Part shown: piece by piece, positions 13,269 to 16,485 of the stretch
How the letters are laid out: every line of letters starts with the position of its first letter
Position numbering within the stretch: position 1 is the first letter of the stretch
NCBI GenBank assembly: GCA_964642795.1
Contig: CAZXRQ010000043.1
Span: 1 to 16,485 of the forward strand
DNA: 16,485 nt
Reading direction: 5' to 3'
Source of the DNA: JAVVVD01 sp964642795
Lineage (GTDB): Bacteria > Bacillota > Clostridia > Christensenellales > CAG-138
The notes under the pieces: generated by a model
Database searches by the model: none
What the model saw: only the letters and a program-made list of their open reading frames with translations
What the model was told of the DNA's origin: nothing
Program-made: the position numbers and the translations under genes

Positions 13269-13372
13269 CGTGTGCGGGGCGCGCGGCGCACGAAGTGCGC
13301 CAATGCGGGCGGCAAACGGAACGTTTGCCGCCCGCATGAACCGCTTTGCGGTTCGCGCGCGCCCCTCACACG
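13269..13372. repeat. Cloverleaf-like multi-hairpin element D
   Basis: An outer stem of 17 positions with a single C-T mismatch (13269-13285 with 13356-13372) encloses three perfect hairpins with three-base loops: GCGCAC-gaa-GTGCGC (13286-13300), a 14-bp stem with loop GAA (13305-13335), and AACCGC-ttt-GCGGTT (13339-13353). Only CAAT, ATG and CG are left unpaired at the junction. The primary sequence differs from copies A-C but the construction style is the same. It lies between convergent genes, and its 3' arm contains the stop codon (13366-13368) of the minus-strand small gene. It may terminate both genes. Confidence 0.88.
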
Positions 13373-13563
13373 CAGAATTCGCGCGGCACGTCCATCACTA
13401 CGCGCAGCACGCTTTCATCATCCCCCGGCTCCGCGCGCCGGTCATATTCCAGCAGCAGCTTGGCTGCCGCTATACGGTCTGCGTGGCGGGCGGAATCATC
13501 CTCGCATATGCTGCGCAGCGCGCTCAGCGCCGTGGCGGCGTCGGGTGAAACACATACATCCAT
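13366..13563 (-). CDS. Small protein resembling the C-terminal part of a phage small terminase
   Basis: The 65-residue product starts at ATG 13563 with AAAGGAG nine bases upstream, a convincing translation start. The segment ALSALRSICEDDSARHADRI followed by AAAKLLLEYDRR has the helical pattern (ALxxLxxI, D-x-x-A, R-x-x-A-A-x-x-L-L) seen in the tail of many phage small-terminase-like proteins. The end, VLRVVMDVPREFCV, is hydrophobic. It lacks the N-terminal helix-turn-helix of a full small terminase (usually 120-200 residues), so it is either a truncated relic or an independent small protein. The large terminase on the same strand lies 1.7 kb away, separated by an oppositely oriented lipoprotein gene. 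The gene is real by its ribosome site; the terminase relationship is inference only. Confidence 0.7.
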   Translation of the reverse strand: MDVCVSPDAATALSALRSICEDDSARHADRIAAAKLLLEYDRRAEPGDDESVLRVVMDVPREFCV

Positions 13564-13617
13564 AAATACAGTCTCCTTTGCAAAATTTGACGGGTATGTT
13601 AATTTTCGCCGTTGTAA

Positions 13618-13646
13618 TTGCGGCCGTGACCCGCCTGTGTTATCAT
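13618..13646 (+). promoter_or_regulatory. Promoter of the DUF3298-like lipoprotein gene
   Basis: TTGCGG (13618-13623) and TATCAT (13641-13646) are 17 bases apart. TGT directly precedes the -10, giving an extended -10 (TGTTATCAT). The leader to ATG 13687 would be about 35 bases. Confidence 0.6.
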
Positions 13647-13686
13647 TTTTATATATAACGTATCAAACGAAATACGAGGTGCGCAT

Positions 13687-14988
13687 ATGCGAAAGATGGC
13701 TCTGCTGCTTGTAGCGCTGCTGATCATGGCCGCTGTTGCCGGCTGCGGTAAACAGCCGTACAATAACGATACCCTTTCTGATGATCCGATACCCGCCACT
13801 CCGGAACCGTTGGGCGAATACACGGGGCCTGAGGTCATCGCGCAAACGGCGGAGCTTGGTATAGTATACCAGCTTGTAAGCGAAACGCTGCTGTGGCCGG
13901 AGGAGGCCGCAGAGAGCACGGCGGATTATATGCTTATGCTGGAATACCCGGTGTTTTCTGCACCCGCAGCCGGTGCGGAGAGCATGAATGCAGCCGTGAC
14001 GCTGTACCGCGAGGAGCTCATAGAGCGCGTGGTCAACGAGCGTATGCCGTATGCCGACCGCGCAGAGGGTGCGGAAGCGCCCGCCACCTTCGTTACCTGC
14101 GAGCTGAGTGAGACCGGCAGCTGCGTGTGCATGGTGTTCAATGAGACGGCGCGCTACGGCGAGATCGAGGAAAGCAGCCTGCTTACCCTTGTACTGGATA
14201 GCGCGGGCAGCGAGGTAAGCTTCCACGAAGCAAGCGGTCTATACGAGCCCGAGGCCATCGCCGCGCAGCAGATATACAACATTATCGACCGCGACAGCTC
14301 CGACTACTACGGCGATATAACGCTGGAGGATATTGAGCTTGCGCTGGATCTCTACAACGGTTACATAATCACCGATACCGGTTATACTCTGTTTGTGCTG
14401 CCCGGCAAGCTCGCCCCGGAGGACAGGGGCATACTCAGCTTTTCCTTTACCAGGGCTGCACTGTACCCATTGTTCGTGGGCGAGGTAATAACCATAGAGC
14501 AGTACGAGCTGATGCGCCCCGCACTAATAGCGCTTGCGGCCTCATGCGCCACGGGATATGAGAGCTTCAATACGGCTCCTACGGCGCTTATTGCTACCAC
14601 ATATATGAACCGTATGCGCGACGCCGCGGCGGCTCTGGCAGGCGCAACGCCGGAAACGCAAACCTTCAGCACCTCAATACCGCAGGCCGCATATGAAGCC
14701 TACTTTACCGCCTGCTTTTTGGGGATGCTGCCGGCTGATCTTACAGACGGCGACGGAACATATCTTGAAAACGGCTTCTATGTAATGCCCGATACGCCGA
14801 TGGCCGCCTACGGGCTGGTGCTGGACGACGCGGTAATATCATCGAATACCGTAACGTTTACCGGAACTGTCATGTATGGTGTGCCGGGCGGGGTGGACAC
14901 CGGCGTAGTATGCGCGTGCTCAATTACCGCGCAGCTTGACGACAGCTCGCCCATAGGCTGCAAATTCATCGACGTGGCATTACAATGA
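13687..14988 (+). CDS. Lipoprotein with DUF3298-like region
   Basis: The 433-residue product has a lipoprotein signal: MRKMALLLVALLIMAAVAGC with the lipidated cysteine at residue 20. A Pro/Thr-rich spacer follows. Residues about 75-260 look like the DUF3298/RsiV-type fold: LMLEYPVFSAPAAGAESMNAAVTLYREELIER near the start, and GYTLFVLPGKLAPEDRGILSFSF near the end. The remaining 170 residues are Ala-rich (RMRDAAAALAGATPETQTF) with a beta-rich C-terminus (NTVTFTGTVMYGVPGG) I cannot assign. ATG 13687 follows GAGGTG. RsiV-like proteins can sense cell-envelope stress, but no sigma factor gene is next to it, so such a role is not supported here. It is a single-gene unit with its own promoter and a strong terminator. 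Confidence 0.82.
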   Translation: MRKMALLLVALLIMAAVAGCGKQPYNNDTLSDDPIPATPEPLGEYTGPEVIAQTAELGIVYQLVSETLLWPEEAAESTADYMLMLEYPVFSAPAAGAESMNAAVTLYREELIERVVNERMPYADRAEGAEAPATFVTCELSETGSCVCMVFNETARYGEIEESSLLTLVLDSAGSEVSFHEASGLYEPEAIAAQQIYNIIDRDSSDYYGDITLEDIELALDLYNGYIITDTGYTLFVLPGKLAPEDRGILSFSFTRAALYPLFVGEVITIEQYELMRPALIALAASCATGYESFNTAPTALIATTYMNRMRDAAAALAGATPETQTFSTSIPQAAYEAYFTACFLGMLPADLTDGDGTYLENGFYVMPDTPMAAYGLVLDDAVISSNTVTFTGTVMYGVPGGVDTGVVCACSITAQLDDSSPIGCKFIDVALQ

Positions 14989-15007
14989 TCCGGCGTTGAC
15001 AGTTAAC

Positions 15008-15038
15008 AAAAGGAGGCGCAGTATTGCGTCTCCTTTTT
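15008..15038. terminator. Strong bidirectional terminator
   Basis: AAAAGGAGGCGCA (15008-15020) pairs with TGCGTCTCCTTTT (15025-15037) over 13 bp with one G-T pair and loop GTAT. The stem runs straight into TTTTT on the plus strand and TTTT on the minus strand. It serves the lipoprotein gene and the convergent minus-strand genes. Confidence 0.92.
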
Positions 15039-15043
15039 CGCCT

Positions 15044-15202
15044 TTATAGATCGTCCGCATCCTGTACGGGCGGCTCGCCGTTGGGCGTAATGCCGGTGTA
15101 GCTGCCCTGCGTATCGCTCTTGATGCGCTGTTTGCCGGTGCGGCGCATCTCATCTACCACACTGTCGATGTTTATCTTCATCCTGGGGCCGTGCTTTTCC
15201 AT
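15044..15202 (-). CDS. 52-residue protein of unknown function next to terminase
   Basis: A short open frame encodes 52 residues. It starts MEKHGPRMKINIDSVVDEMR, continues with a basic patch (RTGKQRIKSD), and ends in QGSYTGITPNGEPPVQDADDL, an acidic tail. AAGGAG (15216-15211) lies eight bases before ATG 15202, and the gene ends just before a strong terminator, so it is very likely real. It begins 54 bases after the large-terminase stop on the same strand and is probably co-transcribed with it. There is no signal peptide, membrane helix or cysteine. I do not recognise a named family. It could be a small phage protein or a host protein that has travelled with the terminase gene. Confidence 0.75.
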   Translation of the reverse strand: MEKHGPRMKINIDSVVDEMRRTGKQRIKSDTQGSYTGITPNGEPPVQDADDL

Positions 15203-15256
15203 GTTGTACTCTCCTTTTCGTTTGGATGTTTAAAAATAGTATGCCGGGCGCGCCCG

Positions 15257-16485
15257 CTACATATCCAAAAAATCTGCCCTCGACTCACAGGCTTCCAGCG
15301 GATCGTACTGCCGCGCCTGCAGAGGCACGGCAAGCTCGCTTATGCCTGGCCGGCTCATCAGCCCGTAACGCAAAGCCTCGGGAGCATGATCCTCGCCGGG
15401 AGCGGCGTCCTCGCGGCTGTGGTTATCGTATACCAGCAGCGGCAGCGTGCGTATAAGCTCGGTGCAGCCGGGGAAAACCCGCCAGCGCGGCTGGCCGTCC
15501 GGCGCGGCGGAAAGATAGCTCCGCACCCGCTGCCACCCTGCCACGCGGGAGGAATCCGCAGGCGTCAGCGGTACTCCGCACAGCGCGAACACCTCCGCGA
15601 TGGTCTCGCCTACGAAGCCGCCCTCCCCGGTGAGCACCGCGCCGCGCTTTTGCCACATATCCGGCGAGGCCACCGTGTATGCAATGGTCTCATCCTTGCT
15701 AAGCTCCACAACCCGCCGCGCCACCTGCTCGGCGCGCATGGCGCGTACATACAGCTCGCGGCAGGTGTATACTCGGCCTTCGCCGTCCACCGCATTCCAA
15801 AGCACACAGCACGGGTCGTTATACCCCCAGTCCATCGAGCGGAAGCGCTTCCACCAGCCCGGCAATGGGATGGGGGAGGGCAAAACATGCACATCGCGGC
15901 AAAACTCGGAAAAATACTGCCCTGCGTGCGCACCCCAGTCCCCGTCCAAATATGCGCGGCGCAGCGGCTCCGGCAGCGCGCGCAGGTGCTCTATATACTC
16001 CGGGTCGGCCGACAGCAGCGCGGTATTGTCATACACCTTGGCGGGAATGAACGCATAATCCTCCGCATGTTCGTTTGAGGTAAACCGTCGGTCTATAAAA
16101 AGCCGTTTCACCCAGCCGTGCCCTACTCCGCCCGGGTTGCAGGTGTAGTACATACGAGGTTTGAAATCCGTGCGCACCGTGCGGTTGCAGGTGGCGATGT
16201 AGCGCATCTGTGCCTCACTGAAATGTGTGGCCTCCTCCAACCCTATCACATCGTATTCCTGCCCCTGATACTGGTATACATCATTTTCGCCGTCGCAGTA
16301 GCCCAGACGTATGCGGCTGCCGTTTGGGAAGCGAAACACCCGCTCGGAAGCGTTATAGGCGGCGATCCCGGAAAGCTCCTTCAGCAGCGGCAGCACATGG
16401 TTCTCGCGCAGCTCCGGCAGCGTACGCCGAAGCAGCAGGCAGTTCAACCCCTCATAGCTTAAGCACAGCAGCACCAGCTTGCGGC
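15257..16485 (-). CDS. terL: Phage-type terminase large subunit (5' end outside window)
   Basis: About 409 residues are visible and the frame is open to the window edge. The N-terminus with the Walker A motif must lie to the right of the window; the first residues seen (RKLVLLCLSYEGLNCLLLRR) fit the strand following Walker A. The ATPase part continues with LPELRENHVLPLL and the Walker-B-like DVIGLEEATHFSE, then TCNPGGVGHGWVKR. The nuclease part shows RSMDWGYNDPCCVLW (first metal-binding Asp), VASPDMW, and a C-terminal DHAPEALRYGLMSRPG, typical of large terminases. The protein packages phage DNA into capsids by ATP-driven translocation and cleavage. No internal stop or frameshift is seen. No portal gene follows on the minus strand; instead there is the 52-residue gene and a terminator. 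It may be part of a prophage remnant. Confidence 0.92.
   Translation of the reverse strand, partial: RKLVLLCLSYEGLNCLLLRRTLPELRENHVLPLLKELSGIAAYNASERVFRFPNGSRIRLGYCDGENDVYQYQGQEYDVIGLEEATHFSEAQMRYIATCNRTVRTDFKPRMYYTCNPGGVGHGWVKRLFIDRRFTSNEHAEDYAFIPAKVYDNTALLSADPEYIEHLRALPEPLRRAYLDGDWGAHAGQYFSEFCRDVHVLPSPIPLPGWWKRFRSMDWGYNDPCCVLWNAVDGEGRVYTCRELYVRAMRAEQVARRVVELSKDETIAYTVASPDMWQKRGAVLTGEGGFVGETIAEVFALCGVPLTPADSSRVAGWQRVRSYLSAAPDGQPRWRVFPGCTELIRTLPLLVYDNHSREDAAPGEDHAPEALRYGLMSRPGISELAVPLQARQYDPLEACESRADFLDM

Noticed and set aside
13269..13372. A tRNA gene, because of the cloverleaf layout.
   Set aside because: There is no TTCNANNC arm, no seven-base anticodon loop and no CCA end. Loops are three bases and the closing stem is 17 positions long.
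13213..13714. Overlapping plus-strand frames through element D and the small minus-strand gene.
   Set aside because: They are Arg/His/Ala-rich, lack ribosome sites, and run through an almost fully base-paired element and opposite a gene with a strong ribosome site.
15191..16078. A 295-codon plus-strand open frame opposite the terminase.
   Set aside because: The minus strand shows unmistakable terminase motifs throughout. The plus frame is Ala/Arg/His-rich with no recognisable domain and no ribosome site.

Overview
The window looks like chromosomal DNA of a moderately GC-rich member of the Clostridia (Bacillota). The evidence is strong AGGAGG-type ribosome sites, a YhaM-type exoribonuclease, a NifU-like/GGGtGRT gene pair, a DUF4358–MBOAT–DHHW cluster, and a VPDTG sortase-type surface protein. 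Isoleucine is written mostly as ATA in several genes (very marked in the MBOAT gene), which is unusual at this base composition. I cannot name the species.

Layout, left to right. 1-221 is a multi-hairpin repeat (copy A). 278-1402 is alanine racemase. 1683-3389 is a two-gene operon: a NifU-like scaffold protein and the GGGtGRT protein. 3390-3818 holds a hairpin, a doubtful small membrane ORF and a promoter. 3819-4781 is a YhaM-like 3'-5' exoribonuclease. 4820-5080 is repeat copy B. 5220-5882 (minus) is a zinc-ribbon membrane protein, divergent from 6097-8082, a cell-wall-anchored surface protein. 8106-8353 is repeat copy C, inverted. 8479-11502 is an operon encoding a DUF4358 lipoprotein, an MBOAT O-acyltransferase and a DHHW/AlgX-like protein, probably for acylating an exported glycan. 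11597-12316 (minus) is a GyrI-like domain protein with two C-terminal membrane segments. It is divergent from 12381-13250, a RimK-like ATP-grasp ligase. 13269-13372 is a cloverleaf-like multi-hairpin element (D). 13366-13563 (minus) is a small protein resembling the tail of a phage small terminase. 13687-14988 is a DUF3298-like lipoprotein. 15044-15202 (minus) is a 52-residue protein, and 15257-16485 (minus) is a phage-type large terminase cut by the window edge.

The strongest candidate for something undescribed is the repeat family A/B/C with the related element D. These are 100-260 bp blocks made almost entirely of perfect hairpins, many with three-base loops, bounded (B and C) by GC-rich palindromes. 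They lie between genes, B and D between convergent genes. Between copies both arms of a stem change together, so pairing is kept while sequence varies. The second most interesting signal is the 12311-12383 interval. Two divergent promoters share one -35 region there, and each has its -10 box placed so that the mRNA would begin at or next to the ATG. This would make both flanking genes leaderless.

The right end has three phage-like minus-strand genes with a lipoprotein gene between them on the other strand and no portal, capsid or integrase visible. This suggests a decayed or domesticated prophage fragment, though the window edge prevents a firm conclusion.
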